DNA of 64,000 nt from JACVRW01 sp963765135 (GCA_963765135.1 CAVXUX010000008.1:320769-384768); one strand, 5' to 3'. Shown: positions 46,090 through 55,277, counted from the stretch's first letter. Translations and numbers: made by a program. Notes: generated from the sequence alone by a model not told the origin.

Positions 46090-48076
46090 CTAGGCGCGGT
46101 CGATCTCGAACCAGGCGCCGCCCGCGTCGGGGGTCACGCCCCAGCGATCGGCGAGCTGGTCCACGAGGTAGAGGCCCCAGCCCGACCGGCTCTCCTGATC
46201 CGGTGTCTGCGGGCGCGGCTCGAAGCCGGGTCCGTAATCGGCGACCTCCACGCGCACCCGGTCGGCGAACAGCATCGCGTGCAGCTCGACGGACGCCGAG
46301 TCTGGCGACTGGGCATAGCGGATGCTGTTGGTCACCAGCTCGCTGACCAGCAGGCGCAGGTTCACGACCAGCGCCCGCTCGAGCGCGGGCTCCAGCTCCC
46401 CGATGGCCCGCCGCGCCAGCGGGACCGCGTCGGCGTTGCCCGGGAGGCGCTCGAGCACCTCCAGCTGCGGCGCGGACGCAACCGGCGGGATGCGCAGCAC
46501 CAGCAGCGCGATGTCGTCGCGCGGATCTCGCTCGTCGTCGCCGAGGGCGGCGCGCGCCACCGCGCGCGTGATCTCCGCCGCCGGGCGGCCGTGGCAGGCC
46601 TCGAGCGCCGCGGCCAGGTCCGCCGGCGTGACGATCCGCTCGGGCGCGTAGGCGTCGGTCAGGCCGTCGGTGTAGAGCACCAGCGCGTCGCCGGGGTGGA
46701 GGTGGATCGTGGTGTCGGTCAGGTCCGGGTCCTGGACGACCCCGAGCAGCGTGCCGTGCACGCCGATCGGCTCGACCGTGCCGGTATCGCGCAGCACGAG
46801 CGGGAGCGGGTGCCCGGCGTTGGAGAGGACCGCTTTGGCGCCCCGGGCGCCGTTTGGCTCGAGCCGCGCGAAGGCGACCGAGCAGAGCTCGCTCGGCCGC
46901 TGGCGCCGGATCGCGTCGTTGAGGAACTCGAGGACGCGGCTGGGCCGGGTCTCCTGAACGGCGGCGGCCCGCAGCGTGTAACGGGCCAGCCCGGTGACCG
47001 CGGCGGCGGGAGCGCCCTTGCCGCACACGTCGCCGACCACCACCGCCCAGGAGCCGTCGTCGGTCTGGAACAGGTCGTAGAAGTCTCCGCCCACCACGTG
47101 CCGCTCGCTGGCGGGGCGGAAGTCCACGGCCGCCTGAACGCCCGGGACCTCGGGGAGGCGGGACGGCAGGAGGCTCTCCTGGAGCGTGTCGGCGATGTAC
47201 TCGACGATGTCCTCCACGCGCCTGCGCTCGGTGATGACGGCGGCGAGCATCAGGGCGGTGACGCCGGCCACAGCCGACGAACGTCTGTGCGAGCAGCAGC
47301 CGGTCGTCGGGCGATTGGCCCGCGAACGGGCCCTGGTCGGCCTCGGTGAACGCGATCGCGACGCCCGCGACGATCAGGCTCGTGGTGACCGCCCCGGGCT
47401 GCCAGAACCGCAGCGCGGCCCAGATCAGCGGCGGAAAGAGCAGGTAGATCAGCGGCGTCTCGGTCGAGAAGACCAGCAGGCTGACGCCGACCACCGCGGC
47501 GCCGAGGCCGGCGGCCTCCAGGGGTCGCCCGGGCGCGCGCCGGAAGGGCCAATGGGTGGCGGCGACGAGCAGCGCTGGTGCGACGATCAGGTCTCCGCCG
47601 AGGTCCCCCAGCCACCAGGTGCGCCACACCGAACCGAACTGGCCTCCGGAGATCTCGTCGGCCGCCAGCAGGGTCGTCACGCCGATCGTCGCGCTGATCG
47701 TCGTGCTGACGACGGCGGCCAGACCCACCAGCGAGACCACGTCGCGAACGCGCTCGAGCGAGGGCCGGAAGTCCACGCGCCGCAGCAGGTAGGCGCCCGC
47801 GAGCGCCTCGAGCGTGTTGCCGACGGTGATGCCGAGCACCGCGTAGAGCGGGATGCCGGTCCAGCCGTTGGCGAGGCAGGCGCCGAGCGCAACTCCGGGC
47901 CAGATCCGGTAGCCCCACAGGACGACCGCCGCGAGCGCGATGCCCGTCGGCGGCCAGACGGCCGTGACGCTGCCCGACTCGAAGGCGAGCTTCAGCCCGA
48001 GCTTGGCCGACCCGTAGTACGCCGCGGCGACGAGCGCGACCTGCGCGGCATACACCTTTCTGTCGGCCGAGTCCAA
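46090..48076 (-). CDS. MASE1 membrane sensor with SpoIIE phosphatase and HATPase domains (frameshift in sequence)
   Basis: About 661 residues. From TTG 48076 (preceded by a G-rich ribosome site) the N-terminus is a MASE1-type membrane sensor of about eight helices, with VTAVWPPTGIALAAVVLWGYRIWPGVALGA as signature. An extra G near 47272 shifts the frame; correction gives FVAVAGVTALMLAAVITERRR, then a SpoIIE/PP2C phosphatase (LPEVPGVQAAVDFRPASERHVVGGDFYDLF, VVVGDVCGKGAPAA, LVLYTDGLTDAY) and a C-terminal HATPase (LLVSELVTNSIRYA, ADYGPGF, SGWGLYLVDQLADRWGV). Such proteins control anti-sigma antagonist phosphorylation. It is divergent from the Ser/Thr kinase gene, a likely antagonist. Confidence 0.88.
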
Positions 48077-48234
48077 GTGGCAACCCCCGGAGAGATCACA
48101 CCGTACTGAGGAGGCGACTATCGCGAGACGCTGTGTGCTGCATCGCTCACCGCGCCGGCCGAGATACTGGAAGCGTGTGCGAATGGCGCGCGACGGGCCA
48201 ACGGCGGGCGACGCTCTAGGTATGGTGCGACATC
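48077..48234. promoter_or_regulatory. Divergent promoter region between phosphatase and kinase genes
   Basis: 158 bases. On the + strand TATGGT (48221-48226) lies 8 bases before GTG 48235. On the - strand TACGGT (revcomp of 48101-48106) lies about 24 bases before TTG 48076, leaving a short leader with a GGGGG ribosome site. The space allows joint regulation; no palindrome was found. Confidence 0.45.
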
Positions 48235-51225
48235 GTGGATGAGGCAGCCGAGCGCCTGACAAGGCTGGAGCCTGGGTCGGAGTTCGCCGGCTACAGGATC
48301 GAGGGGATCGTCGCCCGCGGCGGCATGGGGGTGGTCTACAAGGCCGCCGACATCGAGCTGGACCGCACCGTGGCGTTGAAGATCATCGCGCCCGAGCACA
48401 CCCAGAACCCGGACGCGGTCACCCGCTTCAAGAGCGAAGCCCGGCTCGCGGCGTCGCTGGAGCACCCAAACATCGTCCCGATCCACCGCGGCGGCGAGTA
48501 CCACGGCGTGCTCTATCTGGCCATGCGCTTCGTCCCCGGCACGAACCTGCGCCAGGTCATCGACCACGGGCACCTGGATCTCGAGGAGATCCAGCGGATC
48601 ATCACCGCGATCGCGGCGGCGCTCGACGCGGCGCACGACCGTGGGCTCGTCCACCGGGACGTCAAGCCGGCCAACATCCTGCTCAGCGGCGAGGGCGAAC
48701 CTCGCCACGTCTACCTGACCGACTTCGGGCTCACCAAGCGGCTCGGCTCGGCCGGCAGCCTGACCCGCACCGGCGCCTGGGTCGGGACCCCGGACTACGT
48801 CGCCCCCGAGCAGATCCAAGCCGCGCCGGTCGACGGGCGGGCCGACGTCTACTCGCTCGGCTGCGTGCTCTACGAGATGCTCACCGGCAGCGTCGCGTAT
48901 CCCAAGGACAACGACATGGCCAAGCTGTGGGCGCACGTCACCGACCCGCCGCCCGCGCCCAGCCTGGAGCGTCCCCATCTCGTCAAGGAGTTCGACGACG
49001 TTGTGGCGCGCGCAACCGCCAAGGACCCGAGGGAGCGCTTTACCAGGGCATCCGACCTCGCGGCCGCTGTCGATCGCGCGGCCGCGGAGCAGCGCTCGCA
49101 GTTCCAGCTCGATGGCGGTGAGATGACGGCCGCCGCCCAAGCGCCGGCGCCTCCGCCGGTGAGCGAGCACGACCTCTTCATCGCGGAACCCGCGCACGCG
49201 GGAGCGACCCCTCCACCGCCGACCCCTCCACCGCCGCCCCCTGCGTCGCCGCAGCCGGTTGTGTCCCCGGAACCCCCTGGCGAGGAACCGCCCACGGCCC
49301 CACCGAGTGGGCCGCGGCGGAATCCACGCGTGCTGCTGGCAATCGCAGGCCTTGCGGTCGTCGCTGTCGTGGCCGCCGTGCTCCTCGCCGGCGGAGGTGG
49401 CGACGACGGCGGCTCGGGCTCTGGCGACGCCGCCCCCGTCGTGGCAACCAAGCTGCCGGCCGACCTGGCCTGGCGGCCCGTTGCCAGCCCAACCTTCCGG
49501 CGCCAGTACGCGGCCGCTACGGCCGTGGACGGCAAACTCTGGGTCTTCGGGGGGATCGGACTCAAGTCGTCCAGCACCACGTCGAAGGTGTACGACCCGG
49601 CCAGCGACAACTGGACGACGGGCCCCGGGCTGCCCCTGCCGTTGCACCACATGATGGCCGTGACCTACAAGGGCGAGGCCGTCGTGATCGGCGGCTTCGT
49701 GCCCGGCGAGGAGCTGACGTCGGGACAGTCCGATCGCGTCTTTGCTCTGCGGGGAGGCGCATGGGAGGAGCTGCCGAAGCTCAACCACGCTCGTGCGGCG
49801 GCCGCGGCCGCCGTGGTGGGCGACAAGATCGTGGTCGTTGGAGGTCAGGCGGACGGCAAGCTGGTGCCGCAAACCGAGGTCTTCGACGGCGAGCGCTGGA
49901 CCGACGTGGCCGACATACCCACGCCGCGTGAGCACCTCGGCGCGGCCTCGGATGGCCGTTACCTGTACGCGGTCGGGGGTCGCGCCCTCTCGGCCGATCA
50001 GAACTCCGGAACGCTGGAGCGCTACGACCCGGGAAGCGACAGCTGGACGAAGCTCGACGCCATGCCGAAGCCAACGGGCAGCGTTGGGGTCGCGTACGCA
50101 GCCGGGCGGGTGATCGCGGTCGGTGGAGAGGCCACGACCAGCGTCTCCGACGCCGTCCAGGCGTATGACATCCCCAAGGGCTCGTGGTCGGAGCTGCCCT
50201 CTCTCCCCACCGCCCGCCACGGCGTGGCCGTCGCCGCAATCGAGGGCTCGCTCTACGCGATCGGCGGTGCCACCGAGCCGGGACACATCGGATCGACCAA
50301 GGAAGCGGACCTGCTGGATCTCTCAGGGGAGCCCGCGAAGACCACGACGGTCGCGGGGCTCAAGTGGCAAACCATCGCCGACGCCCCGTCGCCGCGCCAG
50401 TACGCAGCCGCAACGGAGGCCGGCGGCCGGGTCTGGCTGATCGGTGGAATCGGCGAGAGCGAGAACGCCACCCCCGACACCGCCGCCTACGACCGCGCCA
50501 TCAACACTTGGACCTCGGGACCGAAGCTGCCGCGGCCGCTGCACCACGTGATGGCCGTGACCTACCAGGGCGACGCCGTGGTTATCGGCGGCTTCGTGCC
50601 CGGTTCCGAACTCACCTCGGGGCAATCCGACCGCGTCTATGCGCTCAAGGGCGGGGCGTGGCAGGAGCTGCCGCGACTCAACCATGCCCGCGCCGCGGCC
50701 GCGGCGGCGGTCGTGGGCGACAAGATCGTCGTGGTCGGGGGTCAAGCGAACGGGAAGCTCGTGCCGCAGACCGAGGTCTTCGACGGCACGGGCTGGACGG
50801 ACGTGGCCCCGATACCGACGCCGCGTGAGCATCTCGGTGCCGCCTCCGACGGCCGCTACCTGTACGCCGTCGGCGGCCGCAACCTCTCCGCGGACAAGAA
50901 CTCGGCCGCCCTGGAGCGCTACGACCCCGCCAGCGACAGCTGGACGAAGCTCGAGGACATGCCCACGGCGGCCGGCAGTGTCGGCGCGGCCTACCTCGCC
51001 GGGCTTGTGATCGCCGTCGGCGGCGAGGGCACAACCAGCGTCTCCGACGCCGTCCAGGGCTACGACACCGCGAAGCGGGCATGGGCGCAACTGCCCGCGC
51101 TGCCGACCGCCCGCCACGGGATCGCCGTCACCGGCCTCGACGACTCCCTCTACGCGATCGGCGGCGCGGCAACGCCCGGGCACGTCGAATCGACCAAAGA
51201 GGCGGACCGCCTCGACTTCGACTGA
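48235..51225 (+). CDS. Transmembrane Ser/Thr protein kinase with two Kelch beta-propeller regions
   Basis: 996 residues. Kinase domain (about 18-290): glycine loop IVARGGMGVVYKA, Lys49 in VALKI, catalytic HRDVKPANILL (Asp142), DFG at 163-165, GTPDYVAPEQI and DVYSLGCVLYEML. A Pro-rich juxtamembrane segment (about 300-360) leads to one membrane helix (RVLLAIAGLAVVAVVAAVLL, about 363-385). The outer part has two near-copy Kelch regions (about 420-700 and 718-996) with repeats such as VVIGGF, VVVGGQ, YAVGGR and IAVGGE, each a likely six-bladed propeller. The usual PASTA sensor is absent. The Kelch domain probably senses an extracellular ligand. Start GTG 48235 is set by a TATGGT box. Confidence 0.93.
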   Translation: MDEAAERLTRLEPGSEFAGYRIEGIVARGGMGVVYKAADIELDRTVALKIIAPEHTQNPDAVTRFKSEARLAASLEHPNIVPIHRGGEYHGVLYLAMRFVPGTNLRQVIDHGHLDLEEIQRIITAIAAALDAAHDRGLVHRDVKPANILLSGEGEPRHVYLTDFGLTKRLGSAGSLTRTGAWVGTPDYVAPEQIQAAPVDGRADVYSLGCVLYEMLTGSVAYPKDNDMAKLWAHVTDPPPAPSLERPHLVKEFDDVVARATAKDPRERFTRASDLAAAVDRAAAEQRSQFQLDGGEMTAAAQAPAPPPVSEHDLFIAEPAHAGATPPPPTPPPPPPASPQPVVSPEPPGEEPPTAPPSGPRRNPRVLLAIAGLAVVAVVAAVLLAGGGGDDGGSGSGDAAPVVATKLPADLAWRPVASPTFRRQYAAATAVDGKLWVFGGIGLKSSSTTSKVYDPASDNWTTGPGLPLPLHHMMAVTYKGEAVVIGGFVPGEELTSGQSDRVFALRGGAWEELPKLNHARAAAAAAVVGDKIVVVGGQADGKLVPQTEVFDGERWTDVADIPTPREHLGAASDGRYLYAVGGRALSADQNSGTLERYDPGSDSWTKLDAMPKPTGSVGVAYAAGRVIAVGGEATTSVSDAVQAYDIPKGSWSELPSLPTARHGVAVAAIEGSLYAIGGATEPGHIGSTKEADLLDLSGEPAKTTTVAGLKWQTIADAPSPRQYAAATEAGGRVWLIGGIGESENATPDTAAYDRAINTWTSGPKLPRPLHHVMAVTYQGDAVVIGGFVPGSELTSGQSDRVYALKGGAWQELPRLNHARAAAAAAVVGDKIVVVGGQANGKLVPQTEVFDGTGWTDVAPIPTPREHLGAASDGRYLYAVGGRNLSADKNSAALERYDPASDSWTKLEDMPTAAGSVGAAYLAGLVIAVGGEGTTSVSDAVQGYDTAKRAWAQLPALPTARHGIAVTGLDDSLYAIGGAATPGHVESTKEADRLDFD
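49501..50330 (+). repeat. Kelch unit copy 1 inside the kinase gene
   Basis: About 830 bases that align with copy 2 (50395-51224) at an offset of 894-897. The proteins share runs such as LNHARAAAAAAVVGDKIVVV and IPTPREHLGAASDGRYLYAV. Third codon positions differ while residues are kept. Confidence 0.8.
50395..51224 (+). repeat. Kelch unit copy 2 inside the kinase gene
   Basis: Second half of the tandem duplication. The synonymous divergence shows the duplication is not from assembly error but is old enough to have drifted under selection on the protein. Confidence 0.8.
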
Positions 51226-51230
51226 GCTCC

Positions 51231-51614
51231 TTAGTCGCCCTCTACCGCGAACGTGTTGCCGTCGGGGTCCTTGAACCACGCGACCTTCCCACCGCCGGGC
51301 CTCGGTGATATCCCCCGTGCGTCGGTCGTCAGCCCCTCATAGTGCTCGAAGGTCACACCCCGGGAGCTGAGCTCGTCGACCACCTGCTCGACATCGTCCA
51401 CGTACCAAGTGGCAAGCGTCGCGGTCGAGCTTCCGGCGTGGGTCGGAGACGGGTAGACATGCAGCGACGTAACGCCGCCAGACGCGTAGAGCCGGCTGTC
51501 GTCGGCCCCAGCCTGCACAACGGATAGGCCCAGCTTGCCCTCGTAGAACTCCTGCGCCCGTGCCATGTCAGAGACCGCGATCGAAGGGTTCAGGTGATAG
51601 GCGCCCAGACTCAT
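51231..51614 (-). CDS. VOC (glyoxalase/bleomycin-resistance fold) protein
   Basis: 127 residues from ATG 51614, with a GGAGGAG ribosome site. Vicinal-oxygen-chelate fold: SIAVSDMARAQEFYEGKLGLSVV, then LYASGGVTSLHVYPS and the C-terminal GGGKVAWFKDPDGNTFAVE. This is the shape of small VOC proteins with unknown substrates (glyoxalase-like). It is convergent with the kinase gene with only 5 bases between stops. Confidence 0.88.
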   Translation of the reverse strand: MSLGAYHLNPSIAVSDMARAQEFYEGKLGLSVVQAGADDSRLYASGGVTSLHVYPSPTHAGSSTATLATWYVDDVEQVVDELSSRGVTFEHYEGLTTDARGISPRPGGGKVAWFKDPDGNTFAVEGD

Positions 51615-51666
51615 GATGCTCCTCCTCGGTGGTGTCTTCCCAGGCGAAGCGCGTCGCGACCGGTAA

Positions 51667-51909
51667 CTACGCGCCGGGCGGATGGCCGGGCTTCGGCGTC
51701 CCGGCTGCCTCGGCGTCCGGCGCGGGCGTGTCGGGGCCCTTGGCGCCCGGGTCCTTGAGGGCGTCACCAGCTCGCTTTGCCTTGTCGGTGACGCTACCGG
51801 GGCCCTTGGCGATGTCCTTGAGCTCCTCGGCGTCCGCCTTGAGGCTGTCGGTGCCGCCGCGCCTGTCGATCAGCTGCTTCGCCCTGCGTTGCAGACTCTT
51901 GAAATCCAT
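51667..51909 (-). CDS. Rv0909/MT0933-like antitoxin-family protein
   Basis: 80 residues from ATG 51909; the AGGAGG site 5 bases upstream decides this start over one further upstream at 51942. The sequence FKSLQRRAKQLIDRRGGTDSLKADAEELKDIAKGPGS and VTDKAKRAGDALKDP is the helical, charged pattern of Rv0909/MT0933-like antitoxins and of CsbD-like stress proteins. A Pro/Gly tail follows. No toxin gene is adjacent, so a true antitoxin role is doubtful; a stress-induced small protein is equally likely. Confidence 0.6.
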   Translation of the reverse strand: MDFKSLQRRAKQLIDRRGGTDSLKADAEELKDIAKGPGSVTDKAKRAGDALKDPGAKGPDTPAPDAEAAGTPKPGHPPGA

Positions 51910-52083
51910 GAAGCCTCCTGGTTTGCGCGTGGTCTCGGTCACTATGGCAAGTCGCCCGTTTCAGATTGGGCGCTCGACCGAGCGCTGGTGGGGCAGGCCG
52001 CGATGAGTCTTCCGGCGCGGAGGGGTCAATAGGCATTGAGAAAAGAACCTGCGGCCCCAGCGGCCGCCTACTGAGGAGGCACG

Positions 52084-52731
52084 ATGAGCAAGCTGAGGTG
52101 TCATATCTCGATCTCGCTGGACGGTTTCGTCGCCGGCCCGAACCAGACCGAGGAGAACCCGCTCGGCGAGGGCGGCGAGCGGCTCCACGATTGGGTGGTT
52201 CCGCTGGCCAGCTGGCGCGAGGCCCACGACAAGCAAGGCGGCGAGGCGAACGAGAGCACACGGGTATTCGAGGAATCGCGCGAGAACATCGGGGCCGCCG
52301 TGATGGGCCGAAACATGTTCGGCCCGATCGGCGGTGGCGCCTGGGGCGACGAGCAATGGACGGGCTGGTGGGGCGACGACCCTCCCTACCACTACCCCGT
52401 GTTCATTCTCACCCATCACCCGCGTGATCCCGTGGTGATGGAGGGAGGGACCACGTTCCACTTCGTCACCGACGGAATCGAGTCCGCGCTCGACCAGGCA
52501 AGGGAGGCCGCCGGCGGCAAAGACGTCATGCTTTACGGCGGCGGCCAGGTCGTGCAGCAGTACTTGGCAGCGGGACTGCTGGACGAACTGGAGCTCCACG
52601 TCGTTCCGCTGGTGCTCGGCGGCGGTGCTCGCGTCTTCGACAACCTAGGAGACGCGGAGGTCCAGCTCGAGCAGGTCCGGGCCGTCGAGGCGCCCGGCGT
52701 CGCCCACCTCAAGTACAGGGTGGTGAAATAA
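52084..52731 (+). CDS. RibD C-terminal/dihydrofolate-reductase-fold protein
   Basis: 215 residues from ATG 52084, with a clear GAGGAGG ribosome site. The fold is that of the RibD reductase: LRCHISISLDGFVAGPNQ at the start, AVMGRNMFGPIGGG, FILTHHPRDPVVMEGGTTFHFV and MLYGGGQVVQQYLAAGLLDELELHVVPLVLGGG. Stand-alone members are common in Actinobacteria; they are NADPH-dependent reductases of unknown substrate, not needed for riboflavin synthesis. The gene lies just left of the first tRNA-Asp fragment. Confidence 0.9.
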   Translation: MSKLRCHISISLDGFVAGPNQTEENPLGEGGERLHDWVVPLASWREAHDKQGGEANESTRVFEESRENIGAAVMGRNMFGPIGGGAWGDEQWTGWWGDDPPYHYPVFILTHHPRDPVVMEGGTTFHFVTDGIESALDQAREAAGGKDVMLYGGGQVVQQYLAAGLLDELELHVVPLVLGGGARVFDNLGDAEVQLEQVRAVEAPGVAHLKYRVVK

Positions 52732-52776
52732 AGCCGAGTTCGGCAAGCCGCGCTGCGCTTGTTGGGTTCATCGGCA

Positions 52777-52830
52777 CAGGAGTCAGCGCGAGCGACGGGC
52801 CTCGAACCCGCGACATCCAGCGTGACAGGC
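52777..52830 (-). other. tRNA-Asp 3' fragment, copy 1 (degenerate)
   Basis: On the - strand it reads the anticodon loop CTGTCAC (anticodon GTC), then the T arm GCGGGTTCGAGGCCCGT and acceptor 3' half CGCTCGC. The matching 5' half (GCGAGCG plus D arm) is absent upstream, and the anticodon stem has a mismatch, so it is not a working tRNA. It is 50 of 54 bases identical to the copy at 55224-55277, including 11 bases beyond the tRNA end. Confidence 0.65.
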
Positions 52831-52938
52831 CGCGCAGGGGCTTTTTGCCGCGGCCCGGGCCGAGAACCTCCGTAATCGCAGCGCACGCGCGTGACGGAGG
52901 CCAGGTAGGCGTCGTGCGGGGGTAGAGTGCCCAAGCGG

Positions 52939-55164
52939 ATGCGATCCGCTCTAAGTGCCTTGCTGGTAGGCGTCTTGGGGGGTTTGTGGGCGGCCTTCCC
53001 GGCGTCTGCCCAGGAGCGGCACGGCGGGGGGACAGGCCTGTTCGTGACGATCGCCGCTCGCGAGTGCTCGTCCTACGACGACATCATGGCCAACCGGGCG
53101 CGCAACGACTTCCAGGAGAGCTTGCGCGACCTCGGGAAGAGATCGGTCTATAGGCCGTATCAGCCGGTCGACCCGGGTGTGGAGGCGACCAACAATCCGA
53201 ACTGCAGCCCGCTTCCCGGCTGGCGCTTCACGCTCGGCAGGGGTTACGAGGGGCGGGCGGTGTCGGGGCCGTGGGGGTCGCTGTCGATCGTCAGCAGCCC
53301 TTACGACACCGACATCGTGACCGAAGCTCGCGTCCGCTTGCGCGACTACGCGGGTAGGCCGACCAGCCAGTTCTTGGAGGGCGCGACGACGATCGAGCTC
53401 ACTAGGGCTCAGGCGAGACGCGCCGCGATCGCGAACTCACTGTGGATACAGGGCGGGACGCCGTCCGATCCGATCTTGAACGGCACGTATCCGGGACAGT
53501 TCGGGTTCGGCGTGCTGCGGTGCTCGGTCGACAACCTGTACGGCAACAACATCGAGTGGATCGCGTACCCGCAGGGCACCGAGCACGTCTTCTGTTACGC
53601 GTACTACGTCCGGCCGCCGCCAACGAGCGGGACGATCGTGATCCGCAAGGAGGTGCGCGACCCCCCGGGGGCCACTCACACGTTCACCTTCGACGGCAAC
53701 CTCAGCTTCAACGAGGGGAACGCCTTCAATCTGCGCGTGAGCGACGGCCAGCCCGCGAGTGAGACCTTCTACCGCGCTGCGACCGGCGCCGCCGACGCGC
53801 CCTGGACGGTGCACGAGCGGGTGCCAGGGGGCTGGAGGCTGGCTGATCTGTCCTGCCAGTCCCCGGGGGGCAGCGTCGTGACGACCGACCTTGCCGGCGC
53901 CCGTGTGGACATCCGACTCGCCGCCGAGGACACGGTCACCTGCACCTACGTGAACGAGGTCCATTCACCTGCCGGGGAGCTATTCATCCGCAAGCTCACA
54001 CGCGGCGGGGTCGGTGGCTTCGACTTCGACGTCATGCCCGTTGGCGGGGGGGCCGGCGCAGAGGCACACGCGGAGACCCAGCAGGAGAGGGTGCCCGTCG
54101 ATGCCCAGCCCAGCCCGCTGACGCTCTCACCCGGCATCTATCGAATCGAGGAGCATCTGCCCGAGGAGAGCCGCGCAGGACAGTGGCTCCTGGACCATGT
54201 CATCTGCGGTGGGCACCTGGCGGCGGCGTCAGAATCGACCGAGGTGCCGATCACCGACGGCGGCGCCGCGACGTGCACCTTCGAGAACCGCTTCATCCCT
54301 TCGGGCAAGATCGCCATCGACAAGGTCACTCTGGGAGGCGTCACCACGACCGGGTTCGTGATCTCCCCCGTCCGAGATCCAGGCACCCAGTACTGGAAGA
54401 GGGCCACGACCAGCGAGTCCGGCGTGGCAGTGCGGGCGCGCGGCTCGAACACCAACAACGTTCCGCTGGGCACCTACGTCGTCCAGGAACTGGAGCCGGC
54501 TTCCGACGCAGATAGCGACTGGTCGCTCATCCAGGTGGTCTGCGATGGACGCCTCGTTCCCGCCGTGGAGGGACGCGTGGTCATCACGCTCACCCCTAAC
54601 CATCCGCACCGGCTCTGCCGCTTCACCAACACCAAGCGCGCCACCCCGATCCCACCGGAGCCGCCCGACCCGAGCCCGGGACCCGGTCCCACCCCGGGAC
54701 CCAGCCCCAGCCCGCTCCCTGTCCCTGGTGGCCCGACCCCGGAACTCGTCGTGACCAAGCGCGCTGACCGCTTGACGGTGACCAAGGGCGAGATCGTCAC
54801 GTACCGCCTGATCGTCACGAACAAGGGCGACGCCACTGCCGAGGAGATAATCGCGGGCGACCTGCCCGGCCGCGGCGCCCGCGTCCTCTCGACCAGCGCC
54901 CGCGGGCCACGCTGCCACAAGGGGCGCATCCTCTACTGCCGCATCAAGGCTCTGCGGCCCGGCCAGAGCGCTATAGCCAAGCTGCGACTGCGCATTCTCC
55001 AAACGGGGCTCTTCACCAATACGGCGGCGGCCATCTCAAGCACCCCTGAGCCCACGTACCGAAACAACCGCGCCGCGGCGCGCGTGCTCGTACGCCGCGT
55101 CCCGCCCTTCTGCCTTCCGCTGGCCGCGCCCTCTTCCGAGCCCCACGCGCGAGCGGCCTGCTAG
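52939..55164 (+). CDS. Large secreted protein with prealbumin-like and DUF11-type repeat domains
   Basis: 741 residues from ATG 52939, chosen because TAGAGT is 10 bases upstream and a signal peptide follows (ALSALLVGVLGGLWAAFPASAQ); GTG 52927 would overlap the -10 box. Residues about 25-230 form a unique domain with paired Cys. Then three SpaA/prealbumin-like domains each start SGTIVIRKEV, AGELFIRKLT or SGKIAIDKVT and end with a TCTYVN- or CTFEN-like strand. A Pro-rich linker leads to a DUF11 domain (LVVTKRADRLTVTKGEIVTYRLIVTN). No LPXTG anchor or C-terminal helix is seen. It is flanked by the two tRNA-Asp fragments. Role as adhesin or wall protein is inferred. Confidence 0.75.
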   Translation: MRSALSALLVGVLGGLWAAFPASAQERHGGGTGLFVTIAARECSSYDDIMANRARNDFQESLRDLGKRSVYRPYQPVDPGVEATNNPNCSPLPGWRFTLGRGYEGRAVSGPWGSLSIVSSPYDTDIVTEARVRLRDYAGRPTSQFLEGATTIELTRAQARRAAIANSLWIQGGTPSDPILNGTYPGQFGFGVLRCSVDNLYGNNIEWIAYPQGTEHVFCYAYYVRPPPTSGTIVIRKEVRDPPGATHTFTFDGNLSFNEGNAFNLRVSDGQPASETFYRAATGAADAPWTVHERVPGGWRLADLSCQSPGGSVVTTDLAGARVDIRLAAEDTVTCTYVNEVHSPAGELFIRKLTRGGVGGFDFDVMPVGGGAGAEAHAETQQERVPVDAQPSPLTLSPGIYRIEEHLPEESRAGQWLLDHVICGGHLAAASESTEVPITDGGAATCTFENRFIPSGKIAIDKVTLGGVTTTGFVISPVRDPGTQYWKRATTSESGVAVRARGSNTNNVPLGTYVVQELEPASDADSDWSLIQVVCDGRLVPAVEGRVVITLTPNHPHRLCRFTNTKRATPIPPEPPDPSPGPGPTPGPSPSPLPVPGGPTPELVVTKRADRLTVTKGEIVTYRLIVTNKGDATAEEIIAGDLPGRGARVLSTSARGPRCHKGRILYCRIKALRPGQSAIAKLRLRILQTGLFTNTAAAISSTPEPTYRNNRAAARVLVRRVPPFCLPLAAPSSEPHARAAC

Positions 55165-55223
55165 CGACTGGCGCTGCTCACCCCGCGCCTTCCCGAGATC
55201 CGGGCTATGGGCCGAGACTGGCT

Positions 55224-55277
55224 CAGGAATCAGCGCGAGCGACGGGACTCGAACCCGCGACCTCCGGCGTGACAGGC
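55224..55277 (-). other. tRNA-Asp 3' fragment, copy 2
   Basis: On the - strand: anticodon arm CCGGCCTGTCACGCCGG (perfect 5-base stem, GTC), variable AGGTC, T arm GCGGGTTCGAGTCCCGT, then CGCTCGC. The 5' acceptor strand and D arm are missing in the upstream bases (55278-55310), so it is truncated. Better kept than copy 1. Together they flank a 2.4 kb segment with one gene. Confidence 0.7.

Noticed and set aside
49501..51224. A repeat array such as CRISPR or a satellite
   Set aside because: The repeat is coding, two units only, and follows Kelch blade boundaries in frame.
51667..51909. A complete toxin-antitoxin pair around the antitoxin-like gene
   Set aside because: The neighbours are a VOC protein and a RibD-like reductase; no small toxin gene is found on either strand within several hundred bases.
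52777..55277. Two working tRNA-Asp genes
   Set aside because: Neither copy has a matching 5' acceptor strand or a D arm; only the 3' part from the anticodon arm onward is present.
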